Positions 9,044-17,570 of a stretch of DNA of 64,000 nucleotides are shown here, piece after piece. The DNA is from Variovorax sp. S12S4 (GTDB lineage Bacteria; Pseudomonadota; Gammaproteobacteria; Burkholderiales; Burkholderiaceae_C). The stretch spans positions 5,681,001 to 5,745,000 of the forward strand of contig NZ_JALPKR020000002.1 of NCBI RefSeq assembly GCF_023195515.1, in the 5' to 3' direction. The translations under genes were made by a program, and so were the position numbers. Position 1 is the stretch's first letter, and each line of letters opens with the position of its first letter. Below the pieces are notes generated by a model that was not told where the DNA came from, made no database searches, and saw nothing but the letters and a program-made list of their open reading frames with translations.

Positions 9044-9997
9044 TTACAGATCAGCCAGGACGCGAATGTGCGCTTCCACGCTGCGCGCCAGCGCATCGAG
9101 GTTGTAGCCGCCCTCGAGCATCGAGACGATGCGGCCGCGCGAATGGCGCTTGGCCACGTCCCGAATGCGACTCGTGATCCACGCGAAGTCGTTCTCGGTG
9201 AGCCCGAGCTGGCCCAGGTCGTCCTCGCGGTGGGCGTCGAAGCCCGCGCTGACAAAGATCATCTCGGGCCCGAACTCTTCGAGCCGGGGCATCCAGGCGG
9301 CCTCGATCAGCTCGCGCACGTCCATGCCCTTGGTATAGGCCGGAATCGGCAGGTTCAGCATGTTCGAGGCCGGATGGTCGGTGCCGCTGTACGGATAAAA
9401 CGGATGCTGGAAGAAGCCCACCATCAGCACGCGCGGATCGTTCGAAAGGATGTTCTCGGTGCCGTTGCCGTGGTGCACGTCGAAATCGACCACCGCCACG
9501 CGCTCCAGGCCATGCACCTCGAGCGCATGCCGCGCCGCAATGGCCACGTTGTTCAGAAAGCAGAAACCCATGGCCTGCTCGCGGCAGGCGTGATGCCCGG
9601 GCGGACGCACCGAGCAGAAGGCGTTGTCGACCTCGCCTGCCATCACCGCGTCGGTGGCGGCAATGGCGGCTCCGGCGGCCCGGCGCGCGGCCAGCAGCGT
9701 GTAGCGGTTCAGGATGGTGTCCGGGTCGAGCATCGCATGGGCGGGCCCGCCGGCCGGCTCGTCGGCCACCAGGCGCTGGTGGAGTTCTTCGAGGTATTCC
9801 AGGTGTGCTTCGCTGTGCGCCCGGGTGATCTGGGCAAGGGTGGCCAATGGCACGTCCCGGTGTTCGAGGGCGTCGCCCACCCCGGTCAGCAGCAGCCTGT
9901 CTTCGATGGCGCCCAGCCGCTCGGGACATTCGGGGTGGCCCCGTCCCATGTCGTGCTTCCAGCAATCGCGATGTGTGAAGTAGCCGGTCTTGCCCAT
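9044..9997 (-). CDS. Histone-deacetylase-fold hydrolase (HDAC/AcuC/AphA family)
   Basis: This 317-residue zinc hydrolase of the arginase-deacetylase fold has all active-site elements: the RPPGHHA histidine pair (135-136), DFDVHHGNGT with zinc ligands Asp173 and His175, a third acidic ligand in FVSAGFDAHREDDLG, and the C-terminal LEGGYN tyrosine. In bacteria this family removes acetyl groups from acetylpolyamines, small amides or proteins such as acetyl-CoA synthetase. The class-II-like sequence makes a small-molecule or lysine deacetylase likely; the substrate is not decided by the context. Confidence 0.9.
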   Translation of the reverse strand: MGKTGYFTHRDCWKHDMGRGHPECPERLGAIEDRLLLTGVGDALEHRDVPLATLAQITRAHSEAHLEYLEELHQRLVADEPAGGPAHAMLDPDTILNRYTLLAARRAAGAAIAATDAVMAGEVDNAFCSVRPPGHHACREQAMGFCFLNNVAIAARHALEVHGLERVAVVDFDVHHGNGTENILSNDPRVLMVGFFQHPFYPYSGTDHPASNMLNLPIPAYTKGMDVRELIEAAWMPRLEEFGPEMIFVSAGFDAHREDDLGQLGLTENDFAWITSRIRDVAKRHSRGRIVSMLEGGYNLDALARSVEAHIRVLADL

Positions 9998-10071
9998 CTC
10001 TTTGCCGTGTCTCTGTCGTATCTAGACCTCACACAGCATGGGGCTGCGCGGTCTTACGGTATCGTTTGCAT

Positions 10072-11004
10072 ATGGATACAAATATGGACGTTGCTGCGAA
10101 GCTTGCCACTTTGCTGAATCAGCTTAACACGGTGATCGTCGGCAAAGAGGCGCAAGTGCGCGACTGCGTGGCCTGCCTGCTGGCGGGCGGGCACCTGCTC
10201 ATCGAGGATGTGCCGGGGGTCGGCAAGACCACCCTCGCCCATGCGCTCTCGCACACCTTCGGGCTGCAGTTCTCGCGCGTGCAGTTCACGGCCGACCTGA
10301 TGCCGGGCGACCTGTCGGGCGTGGCCATCTACGACCGCGGGCAGCAGGCCTTCGTGTTCCACCCCGGCCCGATCTTCGCGCAGGTGCTTCTGGCGGACGA
10401 AATCAACCGCGCCAGCCCCAAGACCCAGAGCGCGCTGCTCGAGGCCATGGAAGAAAAGCAGGTCACCATCGAAGGAGAGACCCGGCCGCTGCCCACGCCC
10501 TTTTTCGTGATTGCCACGCAGAACCCGCAGGACCAGCTCGGCACGTTCGCGTTGCCCGAATCGCAGCTCGACCGGTTCCTCATGCGCATCTCGCTGGGCT
10601 ACCCCGACCGCGCGGCCGAGCGCGAGCTGCTCGCGGGGGCCGACCGCCGCGAAATGCTGGCCACCCTGCCCGCGCTGCTGACCGCGGGCGAACTCACGGC
10701 GCTGCAGCAGCGCGTTCAGCAGGTGCATGCGGCCGAGCCGCTTTTGAACTACGTGCAAGACCTGATTGCCGCCACGCGCTCCGGCCGGTGGTTCTTGCAG
10801 GGCCTCTCGCCGCGCGCCGGCATTGCCGTGCTGCGCGCCGCCAAGGCGCAGGCGCTGCTGGCCAACCGCAGCTACGTTGCGCCGGACGACGTGCAATCGA
10901 TCCTGCCGCAGACGATTGCGCACCGCCTCACGCCCGTGGGCGACGCCGGCCGCGGCGCCGTGGAGCAGGTGCGCGCGATGATCGCGGACGTGCCGCTGCC
11001 GTAA
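10072..11004 (+). CDS. MoxR-type AAA+ ATPase
   Basis: This protein of about 310 residues (MDTNMDVAAKLATLLNQ) has Walker A DVPGVGKTTLAHAL (about 45-58), Walker B VLLADEINRASPKTQ with the ASPKTQ motif typical of MoxR, and sensor region ATQNPQDQLGTFALPESQLD. Starts at 10066 (TTG) and 10084 (ATG) are alternatives. MoxR ATPases act as chaperones with VWA/DUF58 partners; the DUF58 gene follows after 25 bp and a transglutaminase gene after that, the classic moxR-DUF58-tgpA arrangement. Confidence 0.93.
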   Translation: MDTNMDVAAKLATLLNQLNTVIVGKEAQVRDCVACLLAGGHLLIEDVPGVGKTTLAHALSHTFGLQFSRVQFTADLMPGDLSGVAIYDRGQQAFVFHPGPIFAQVLLADEINRASPKTQSALLEAMEEKQVTIEGETRPLPTPFFVIATQNPQDQLGTFALPESQLDRFLMRISLGYPDRAAERELLAGADRREMLATLPALLTAGELTALQQRVQQVHAAEPLLNYVQDLIAATRSGRWFLQGLSPRAGIAVLRAAKAQALLANRSYVAPDDVQSILPQTIAHRLTPVGDAGRGAVEQVRAMIADVPLP

Positions 11005-11029
11005 CAATGAACCGTCTCGTTTGCCACCG

Positions 11030-12001
11030 ATGATCGCGTCGCTACGCTCGCGCATCGACGGCTGGTTCCTGTCACGCCGGCCGCCTTCGGACACACTGGA
11101 GCTCACGCAGCGCAACGTCTACATCGTGCCCACGCGTGCGGGCTGGACGCTGGCCGCCACGCTGCTGGTGCTGCTGGTCGCGTCGATCAACTACCAGCTC
11201 AACCTGGGCTACCTGCTGACCTTCCTGCTCGCGGGCAGCGTGGCCGTGGGCATGCACGTCTGCCATGCCACGCTGCGCGGGCTGGCCATGCACCTGACGC
11301 CGCCCGATGCGCACTATGCGGGCGCCGCCGCGGTTTTTCGGGTGGTGCTGCACAATACGCGGCGCAGCGTGCGCTACGGCATCGGCATGGCCGTGCGCGG
11401 CAGCGGCCAGTGGGCGTGGACGGACGTGCCGGCCGAAGGAACCTCCACCGTCGAGATCGCCTTCAAGCCCGAAAGGCGCGGCCTTCATCCCGTGCCGCCG
11501 CTCACCGCCGAAACACGGTTTCCGCTGGGAACATTCCGCGTCTGGACGGTGTGGCGGCCGGCCGCGCAGATGCTGGTCTACCCGACGCCGGAAGCGCATC
11601 CGCCGCCGTTGCCGCCCGGGGAGCCCCTTTCGGGACCGGCCGCCACGTCGGCTGCCCTGCGCTCACAGTCGGCTGGCGAATATGACGGGCTGCGGGCCTA
11701 CCGCCGCGGCGATCCGCTCAAGCTGGTGGTCTGGAAGAAAGCGGGCCGGGCGCAAGCCACCGGGTCTGAAGAACTCGTGAGCCGAGACATGCAGCAGACC
11801 CAGCGCGAGGAGCTGTGGCTCGATGCCCAGGCTACCAACCTCGCCGACACCGAGGCCCGCGCATCGCGGCTTTGCGCATGGGTGTTGATGGCGGACCGGC
11901 TGGGCGTGGACTACGGCATCCGCATCGCCGGTCGGGTGGTGCAGCCCTCGCAGGGCGAAGCCCACCGCAGGGCCTGCCTGGAGGCCTTGGCACTATGTTG
12001 A
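11030..12001 (+). CDS. DUF58 domain protein
   Basis: This protein of about 323 residues starts MIASLRSRID (a TTG at 11021 is possible). Two transmembrane helices lie near residues 40-85 (AATLLVLLVASINYQLNLGY, then a Leu-rich helix). The DUF58 core SAGEYDGLRAYRRGDPLKLVVWKKAGRAQ is in the C-terminal half. The family is usually the membrane partner of a MoxR ATPase. It is in the moxR-DUF58-tgpA operon, 16 bp before the next start. Confidence 0.9.
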   Translation: MIASLRSRIDGWFLSRRPPSDTLELTQRNVYIVPTRAGWTLAATLLVLLVASINYQLNLGYLLTFLLAGSVAVGMHVCHATLRGLAMHLTPPDAHYAGAAAVFRVVLHNTRRSVRYGIGMAVRGSGQWAWTDVPAEGTSTVEIAFKPERRGLHPVPPLTAETRFPLGTFRVWTVWRPAAQMLVYPTPEAHPPPLPPGEPLSGPAATSAALRSQSAGEYDGLRAYRRGDPLKLVVWKKAGRAQATGSEELVSRDMQQTQREELWLDAQATNLADTEARASRLCAWVLMADRLGVDYGIRIAGRVVQPSQGEAHRRACLEALALC

Positions 12002-12017
12002 ACCGGGAGCACCGCGC

Positions 12018-14204
12018 ATGAACAAGTTCAGGCGCGAGATCGCGGCACTGCCGAGGGACGCCCGGGACACGCTGTTCCTGCTCTCGGTCATTGCGCTGAT
12101 CGTGTTGCCGCAGGCCGAGAACCTGCCGTGGTGGTGCACCGCCATCACCGCGATGGTCCTGGTGTGGCGCGGCACGCTGGCAGTCGACGCCCGCCCGCTT
12201 CCAAGCAAATGGTGGCGCGCCGGCCTGCTCGTGCTGGCGGTAGCCGCCACCTTCGCCACCCACCGCACCCTGCTCGGCCGCGACCCGGGCGTGACGCTCG
12301 TCGTGATCTTGCTGGCGCTCAAGACGCTGGAACTGCGCGCGCGAAGAGACGCCTTCGTGCTGTTCTTCCTCGGCTTCTTCGCGATGCTGACGAACTTCTT
12401 CTACTCGCAGTCGCTGATGACGGCGTTCACCATGCTGCTCGCGCTGCTGGGCCTGCTGACCGCGCTGGTCAACGCGCACATGCCGGTGGGCAAGCCGCCG
12501 CTCATGCAGGCCGCCCGCACCGCCAGCTGGATGGCCCTGCTGGGCGCGCCGATCATGCTTGCGCTGTTCCTGCTGTTCCCGCGCTTCGCGCCGTTGTGGG
12601 GTACGCCCAGCGATGCCATGGCGGGCCGCACGGGCCTGTCGAACACCATGCGCGTGGGCACCATCGCCGAACTGGCGCTCGACGACAGTATTGCGGCGCG
12701 CATCAAGTTCGACAACGACCGCGCGCCGCCGCAAAGCCAGCTGTACTTCCGCGGCCCGGTGCTGACGCAGTTCGACGGGCGCGAGTGGACCGCACTACCG
12801 CCGTGGGCGCGTGGCGCGCAATCGTCGGCCAACCTGCGCACCAGCGGTGCTCCGGTTCGCTACGAGATCACGCTTGAGCCCAACCATAGGCCCTGGCTGC
12901 TCACGCTCGATGCCGCGCCAAGCGCCCCCGAGGCGCCGGGTTTCGACGTGACGGGCACGCCCGACCTGCAATGGATCGCGAACCGGCCGGTTTCCGACCT
13001 CGTGCGCTATCGCGCCGAAAGCTACACCCAGTTCCTGAGCGGCCCGACTCGGCAAACCGGCGCGCTGCGGCCTTACCTGGCCCTGCCATCCGGCCTGAAC
13101 CCGCGCACCGCCGCGCTCGCTGCGGAAATGCGCGCCCAGCCCGAACTCGCCAATGCCGATACGGCGGCCTTCGTGCGCGCCGCGATGCAACGGCTGCGCA
13201 CCGGCGGCTACACCTACACGCTGGAACCCGGCGTGTATGGCGCCAACACGGCCGACGAGTTCTGGTTCGACCGGAAGCAAGGTTTCTGCGAACACATCGC
13301 CTCGGCCTTCGTGGTGCTGATGCGCGGGCTGGGCATTCCGGCGCGCATCGTGACCGGCTACCAGGGCGGTGAACTCAACAGCGTCGACGACTACTGGATA
13401 TTGCGCCAGAGCGATGCGCACGCGTGGACCGAGGTCTGGCAGGAAGGTATGGGCTGGGTGCGCGTGGACCCCACCGCGGCCGTATCGCCGGGCCGGGTTG
13501 GCCAGTTCCAGCGGCTTGCGCCGCAGCCGGGCCTCTTTGCCGGCGCCATCGGCGCGATGAGCCCCACGCTCGCACAGAACGTGCGCGCCGCCTGGGAGGC
13601 CGTCAACAACAGCTGGAACCAGTGGGTGCTCAACTACACCCAGAGCCGCCAACTCAACCTGCTCAAAAGCCTCGGCTTCGAAGCCCCAAGCCTCGAAGAC
13701 CTGGCCTATGTGCTGCTCTATCTGCTGGTGGGCGCGAGCCTTGCCGGCGCGGCCTGGACGCTGTGGGAACGCAGCCAGCACGACCCGTGGCTGCGCCTGC
13801 TGGGCCAGGCACGCACGCGGCTCGCGAAAGCCGGGCTCAAGGTGCCCGAAACGGCGCCACCACGCCAGATCGCTGCACAGGCCGAGGCGCGCTTCGGCCC
13901 GGCAGCCGGCGCGGTGCGCGACTGGCTGCTGAAGCTGGAAGCCCAGCGCTATGCCAAGGCCTCCCCTGCTTCGCTGGCGGCCCTGCGCGGCGAGTTCCGC
14001 CGGCTGAACTGGTCGGCGTTGACTCCCCGCGCTGAATCCCCGCGGAGCATCGGTCCCGGAGGCCTCCCGGCCGGGCGGCACAATCGCGCCATGCGATCTT
14101 TTTTCCTGCGCCCTTCCGCGCCGCCTCCATTGCCCTCCTGGCCGCCTGCTGCGCCTGGTCCACGGGGGCTCAAGCCCAGAAAGCGTCCGGCGCCCGCAGC
14201 GTGA
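12018..14204 (+). CDS. Transglutaminase-like membrane protein (DUF3488/TgpA-type)
   Basis: The open frame gives 728 residues. An N-terminal block of about six membrane helices (DUF3488) is followed by a periplasmic transglutaminase core with the Cys-His-Asp triad: QGFCEHIASAFVVLMRGLG (Cys near 423), SDAHAWTEVW (His near 467) and VRVDPTAAVSPGRVG (Asp near 484). A further membrane helix follows at about 565-590. The domain ends near codon 670 (GEFRRLNWSAL). The remaining 57 codons are Pro/Arg-rich and overlap the mltB leader, so the true stop is probably lost. One extra G in the GG of AACTGG near 14010 would give a stop at 14033-14035. Confidence 0.88.
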   Translation: MNKFRREIAALPRDARDTLFLLSVIALIVLPQAENLPWWCTAITAMVLVWRGTLAVDARPLPSKWWRAGLLVLAVAATFATHRTLLGRDPGVTLVVILLALKTLELRARRDAFVLFFLGFFAMLTNFFYSQSLMTAFTMLLALLGLLTALVNAHMPVGKPPLMQAARTASWMALLGAPIMLALFLLFPRFAPLWGTPSDAMAGRTGLSNTMRVGTIAELALDDSIAARIKFDNDRAPPQSQLYFRGPVLTQFDGREWTALPPWARGAQSSANLRTSGAPVRYEITLEPNHRPWLLTLDAAPSAPEAPGFDVTGTPDLQWIANRPVSDLVRYRAESYTQFLSGPTRQTGALRPYLALPSGLNPRTAALAAEMRAQPELANADTAAFVRAAMQRLRTGGYTYTLEPGVYGANTADEFWFDRKQGFCEHIASAFVVLMRGLGIPARIVTGYQGGELNSVDDYWILRQSDAHAWTEVWQEGMGWVRVDPTAAVSPGRVGQFQRLAPQPGLFAGAIGAMSPTLAQNVRAAWEAVNNSWNQWVLNYTQSRQLNLLKSLGFEAPSLEDLAYVLLYLLVGASLAGAAWTLWERSQHDPWLRLLGQARTRLAKAGLKVPETAPPRQIAAQAEARFGPAAGAVRDWLLKLEAQRYAKASPASLAALRGEFRRLNWSALTPRAESPRSIGPGGLPAGRHNRAMRSFFLRPSAPPPLPSWPPAAPGPRGLKPRKRPAPAA

Positions 14205-15181
14205 AGACGGTGACCGGCAGCACGCCCTATGCCACGCGCGAGGACGCCATGCGCTTTGCCGACGAGGTGGCCGAGCGCCGCGGCCTGGACCGCGAATGGG
14301 TGCGCGCCACCATCGGCAGCGCACGCTTCCTGCCGAACGTGCCGCGCCTGATGCTGCCCGGCCCCGTGGGCTCGGTAAAGAACTGGCAGGTCTATCGCAG
14401 TCGCTTCATCGATTCGACCCGCATCGCGGCGGGCGTGCGCTTCTGGCGCAACAACGCCGACACGCTCGCGCGGGCCGAGCAGGTGTACGGCGTGCCGCCC
14501 GAAATCATCGTGGGCATTGTGGGCGTCGAGACCATCTACGGCCGCAACATGGGCAACTTCCGTGTGATCGATGCGCTGGCCACGCTGTCGTTCGATTTTC
14601 CGCAGGCGCACCCGCGCGCGGCGGAGCGCGAAGCCTTCTTCCGCGGTGAACTCGAGAGCTTCTTGAGCACCGAAAGCCGCACCTCCGAAAACCCGCTGGT
14701 GCCCGTGGGCAGCTATGCCGGTGCCATGGGCATGCCGCAGTTCATGCCGAGCAGCATCGCCAAGTACGCGGTCGACTTCGACGGCGACAACCGCATCGAC
14801 CTGGTGGACAACACCGCCGACGTGATCGGCTCCGTTGCCAGCTACTTCAAGGCCTTCGGCTGGACGCCGGGCATGCCAGCCGTCTACCCGGTGCATTTTG
14901 AAGAAGAGCGCCTCAAGAAGCCGCTGCTCCTCGCGCCGGACATCCTGCCCACCTTCAGCATCGACAGCTTCGTGGCCGCCGGCGCGGTGCCCGAAGGCGA
15001 TGGCCTGCGGCACAAGGGGCTGCTGGCGCTTATCGAGCTGCAGAACGGCGCCGACGCACCGCCGACCTATGTGGCCGGCACTCGCAACTTCTACGTGATC
15101 ACGCGCTACAACTGGAGCAGCTACTACGCAATGTCGGTGCTCGACCTCGGCCAGGAGGTCAAGGCCGCCATGGAGCAATGA
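14201..15181 (+). CDS. mltB: Lytic murein transglycosylase B, start region frameshifted
   Basis: The intact reading begins at GTG 14201 (overlapping the tgpA-frame stop as GTGA) and gives 326 residues with the MltB catalytic region IIVGIVGVETIYGRNMGNFR (Glu near 110) and SYAGAMGMPQFMPSSIAKYA. It cleaves peptidoglycan glycan strands to 1,6-anhydromuropeptides. The same frame upstream (14096-14200) encodes an excellent signal peptide, FRAASIALLAACCAWSTGAQ followed by AQ, but has no start codon. ATG 14091 is one base out of frame. Adding one base at the T6 run (14099-14104) or the C3 run (14111-14113) joins them, so the true gene probably starts at 14091. Confidence 0.9.
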   Translation: MKTVTGSTPYATREDAMRFADEVAERRGLDREWVRATIGSARFLPNVPRLMLPGPVGSVKNWQVYRSRFIDSTRIAAGVRFWRNNADTLARAEQVYGVPPEIIVGIVGVETIYGRNMGNFRVIDALATLSFDFPQAHPRAAEREAFFRGELESFLSTESRTSENPLVPVGSYAGAMGMPQFMPSSIAKYAVDFDGDNRIDLVDNTADVIGSVASYFKAFGWTPGMPAVYPVHFEEERLKKPLLLAPDILPTFSIDSFVAAGAVPEGDGLRHKGLLALIELQNGADAPPTYVAGTRNFYVITRYNWSSYYAMSVLDLGQEVKAAMEQ

Positions 15182-15185
15182 CCCC

Positions 15186-15812
15186 GTGACGCCCGAGGCG
15201 CTGCTGGACAACTGGAGCGCCGCGTGGCGGGCTCTTGGCATGGCCAACGCCGACGAAGCGCTGTGCATCGAACTGCAGCGCCGCCACAGCGAGCCGCAGC
15301 GCCACTATCACACCATGCAGCACCTGTGCGAATGCCTCGCGTGGTTCGAGCAAGAGAAAGAACTGGCCGAGCGCCCCGGCGAAGTGGCGCTCGCGCTGTG
15401 GTTCCACGACGCCATCTACGACGTGCATGCGCACGACAACGAGGCTCGCAGCGCCGATTGGGCGCGCAGTGCGATGCTCGAGCGTGGAGCGGCTAAAGAA
15501 GCGGCTGAGCGCGTGCATGCACTGGTCATGGCCACCCGGCACGACGCAGTACCCGAAGGCCGCGACGCCGAACTGCTGATCGATATCGACCTGTCGATTC
15601 TCGGTGCCGAGCGCGCGCGGTTCGACGAGTACGAACGGCAGGTGCATGCGGAATATGCCTTCGTGCCCGACGAAATTCGCCGGCCGCGCCGCCGCGCGAT
15701 CCTGCAGCGCTTCCTCGAGCGAGAGGCGATCTACACCACGCCGCGGATGCATGGGCTGCTCGAAACGCAGGCGCGTGCCAACCTCGTCCGGTCGATCGCA
15801 GCAGTGGATTGA
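15186..15812 (+). CDS. Predicted HD-superfamily metal-dependent hydrolase
   Basis: This 208-residue protein starts at GTG (MTPEALLDNWSAAWRALG), 4 bp after mltB. Metal-binding elements include RRHSEPQRHYHTMQHLCECL, ALWFHDAIYDVHAHDNEARS (the HD doublet) and LVMATRHDA. This matches the family of predicted HD hydrolases of about 200 residues (COG4339 type) whose substrate is unknown. It closes the plus-strand run; the next gene converges on it. Confidence 0.8.
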   Translation: MTPEALLDNWSAAWRALGMANADEALCIELQRRHSEPQRHYHTMQHLCECLAWFEQEKELAERPGEVALALWFHDAIYDVHAHDNEARSADWARSAMLERGAAKEAAERVHALVMATRHDAVPEGRDAELLIDIDLSILGAERARFDEYERQVHAEYAFVPDEIRRPRRRAILQRFLEREAIYTTPRMHGLLETQARANLVRSIAAVD

Positions 15813-15842
15813 CCTGCCCGGCTGCGGCCGGACCGCGGTGCT

Positions 15843-16346
15843 TCAGGCCGGCACCAGCCGCCACCATTCGGAGCGCGGCCTTTCGCTGTTGCGCTCTTCT
15901 TCCACGATGCCGACCAGCAAGCCGGCACTTCCAGCGCCTGCTCGCGAAAGCCGCAGCAGCTTCTCCGGATCGCGGCACAGTGCAAAGCTCGCGTCGCCTT
16001 GCCATTCAAGGCAACGGCCGACCTCCGCCAGCATCAGCGCGGGCTGGCTCTGCATGAAGGTGAACGGCATCAGCATGCCCGCATCGAGCTGGGCCAGCGC
16101 CGCATGCGTCGCTCCCCAGGCACCGCGCATGCTCGACACCCGCAGCCGCGCACCGGTGGGCAGGGCCGCCTCGCCCGCCTCGTCGAGGCAGCGGCGTGCA
16201 CCGTACATTGCAAGCTCGGTCCACAACCCGACGCGCCGCGGCCGGCGGCCGAGCCGGTGCGCCAGCTGGTCACGCCAATCCGCCGGCAGCGGATCGGCGG
16301 TGAAGTGCGCGGCGATGCGCCATGCCTGTTCGAGATGGGTGCTCAT
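15843..16346 (-). CDS. Ketosynthase-like protein (Ketoacyl-synt_2 / chain-length-factor type)
   Basis: This 167-residue protein starts MSTHLEQAWRIAAHFTADPL. The middle part (VSSMRGAWGATHAALAQLDA, then MPFTFMQSQPALMLAEVGRC) resembles the short N-terminal ketosynthase domain family found beside ketosynthases in aryl-polyene and related lipid clusters. There is no nucleophile cysteine in the expected place; MQSQPA reads like the Gln-substituted elbow of chain-length factors. It is the last gene of the cluster, with its start overlapping the ketosynthase stop by 4 bp, and is probably a non-catalytic partner of that enzyme. Confidence 0.65.
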   Translation of the reverse strand: MSTHLEQAWRIAAHFTADPLPADWRDQLAHRLGRRPRRVGLWTELAMYGARRCLDEAGEAALPTGARLRVSSMRGAWGATHAALAQLDAGMLMPFTFMQSQPALMLAEVGRCLEWQGDASFALCRDPEKLLRLSRAGAGSAGLLVGIVEEERNSERPRSEWWRLVPA

Positions 16347-17428
16347 GCCGCGCAGTCCTGCAGCACCAGCGACGTATGCCCGCCGCCGAATCCCACCACG
16401 TTGAGCAGCAAGTTGCGCAGTCTGGCCGGAGCCTGCGTGCTCAATGCAATGCCGAGTTCGCCGTCGATGGCATATCCGACAGCAGGCCAGGCGCCGGCTT
16501 CGATGCAGCCAACCAGCAAGGCGAGTTCGGCCGCGCCCGAGGCGCCCAGCGTGTGCCCGATCAGCGACTTGAGCGACACCAGCGGCGGCAGCGCGTCGAA
16601 GACCTGCTTCAGCGCCTCGGCCTCGATCGCGTCGTTGACCGGGCTTCCCGCAGCCTGCACTTTTATCAAATCGATCTCATGCACTCCGAGGCCGCTGCGC
16701 GCCAATGCTTCATGGCACATGGCGATCACCGCGCTGGCTTCGGTGCCCGACGGATTGCGTCCGTCGACCACGTTGGAACCCCCCGCAATCCGCCAGCGCC
16801 CAGGGCGCGAGCTAAGGCGCAGCGCGGCCACCGCCTCACCGAGCACCAGCCCGTTGCGCTCGGCACCGAAAGGCTGCGCCCTATCGGGTGAGAGCAGTTG
16901 CATCGCGCCGAAGCCAGCCACGGTGAAGCGGTTGCCAAGCTCGGCGCCGATCACCAGTGCCTCTTCGGCTTCGCCGCTTCGAATCAGATCGCAGCCTGCG
17001 AGCACGGCATTGATCGCGGAGGTGCAAGCTGTCGAGATGGTGAACACCGGCCCCTGCCAATCGAGCGCACCGGCCACGAGCCCGGCAAAGTCCTGGAGAT
17101 CGCCGCCCAGGCGCAGGTCTTGCACCTCGTGCTCCATGAGGCCGATGTCCAGGGATGACGATGCAACCAAGAGCGGACATGAACGCCCTGCTCCCTCGTC
17201 CACTTGCGCCGCCTGCGCCGCCACGCTTCGCACGATGCGCTGCAGCCGCTCGATCCAGCTGCCATCCTGCGGCGGCAGCGTGTAGACGGGCCACTGCACG
17301 CTTTCCAAGACCGCCACCATCGTGGGCGGCACGCCCCCGCGCGCAACTGCGGCCACGGAGGACGAGAGATCGCTGCCGAGCGCGCAGGCCAAGCCCATGC
17401 CGGCGAGATACACGCTCTCGGCGGTCAT
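16343..17428 (-). CDS. Beta-ketoacyl-ACP synthase I/II-like, altered active site
   Basis: This 361-residue thiolase-fold enzyme keeps the nucleophile elbow ISTACTSAINAV (Cys135) and the Lys287/His292 element SLKSLIGHTLGASGAAEL. The first catalytic histidine motif (normally xxHGTxTPxND) reads KVQAAGSPVND, putting Gln258 where histidine is expected. The length is about 50 residues short of FabF. Either it decarboxylates poorly and serves as a transferase or loading ketosynthase, or its mechanism differs. It lies behind the ACP gene, 138 bp apart, with a repeat element between. Confidence 0.85.
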   Translation of the reverse strand: MTAESVYLAGMGLACALGSDLSSSVAAVARGGVPPTMVAVLESVQWPVYTLPPQDGSWIERLQRIVRSVAAQAAQVDEGAGRSCPLLVASSSLDIGLMEHEVQDLRLGGDLQDFAGLVAGALDWQGPVFTISTACTSAINAVLAGCDLIRSGEAEEALVIGAELGNRFTVAGFGAMQLLSPDRAQPFGAERNGLVLGEAVAALRLSSRPGRWRIAGGSNVVDGRNPSGTEASAVIAMCHEALARSGLGVHEIDLIKVQAAGSPVNDAIEAEALKQVFDALPPLVSLKSLIGHTLGASGAAELALLVGCIEAGAWPAVGYAIDGELGIALSTQAPARLRNLLLNVVGFGGGHTSLVLQDCAA

Positions 17429-17460
17429 CAGACAGCCTTCGTGCTCCGCACTGCGGCGCG

Positions 17461-17493
17461 AGCTTGCTTGGGGCGGCCCGGCGCGGCGCTCAT
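17461..17493. repeat. Copy 1 of a 33-bp direct repeat in the ACP-ketosynthase gap
   Basis: The 33-bp unit beginning AGCTTGCTTGGGGCGGCCC recurs 77 bp further on with two mismatches. Between the copies lies a short palindrome CCCGCCAAGCGGG (17521-17533). Both copies end in GCTCAT. On the minus strand the copy reads into a possible 21-codon ORF (MSAAPGRPKQARAAVRSTKAV) ending exactly at the ketosynthase start (TGATG). I regard the structure as an intergenic repeat rather than a gene. Confidence 0.7.
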
Positions 17494-17537
17494 AGGTGCA
17501 CCCTTGGCGCTGCGCGCCTTCCCGCCAAGCGGGAGCC

Positions 17538-17570
17538 AGCTTGCTTGGGGCGGCCCTGCGCAGCGCTCAT
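17538..17570. repeat. Copy 2 of the 33-bp direct repeat, covering the ACP stop codon
   Basis: This is the second copy of the unit (AGCTTGCTTGGGGCGGCCC, then TGCGCAGCGCTCAT). The ACP stop codon lies inside it, so the duplicated segment includes the end of the ACP gene. Confidence 0.7.

Noticed and set aside
7973..10117. 714-codon plus-strand open frame over the MscS and HDAC-fold genes
   Set aside because: It is antisense to two clear genes and low-complexity in composition, as expected for high-G+C shadow frames.
12018..15181. A natural TgpA-MltB fusion protein
   Set aside because: Restoring one base at 14099-14113 alone would fuse the frames, but MltB then has an internal ATG and a signal peptide, so two separate genes fit better.
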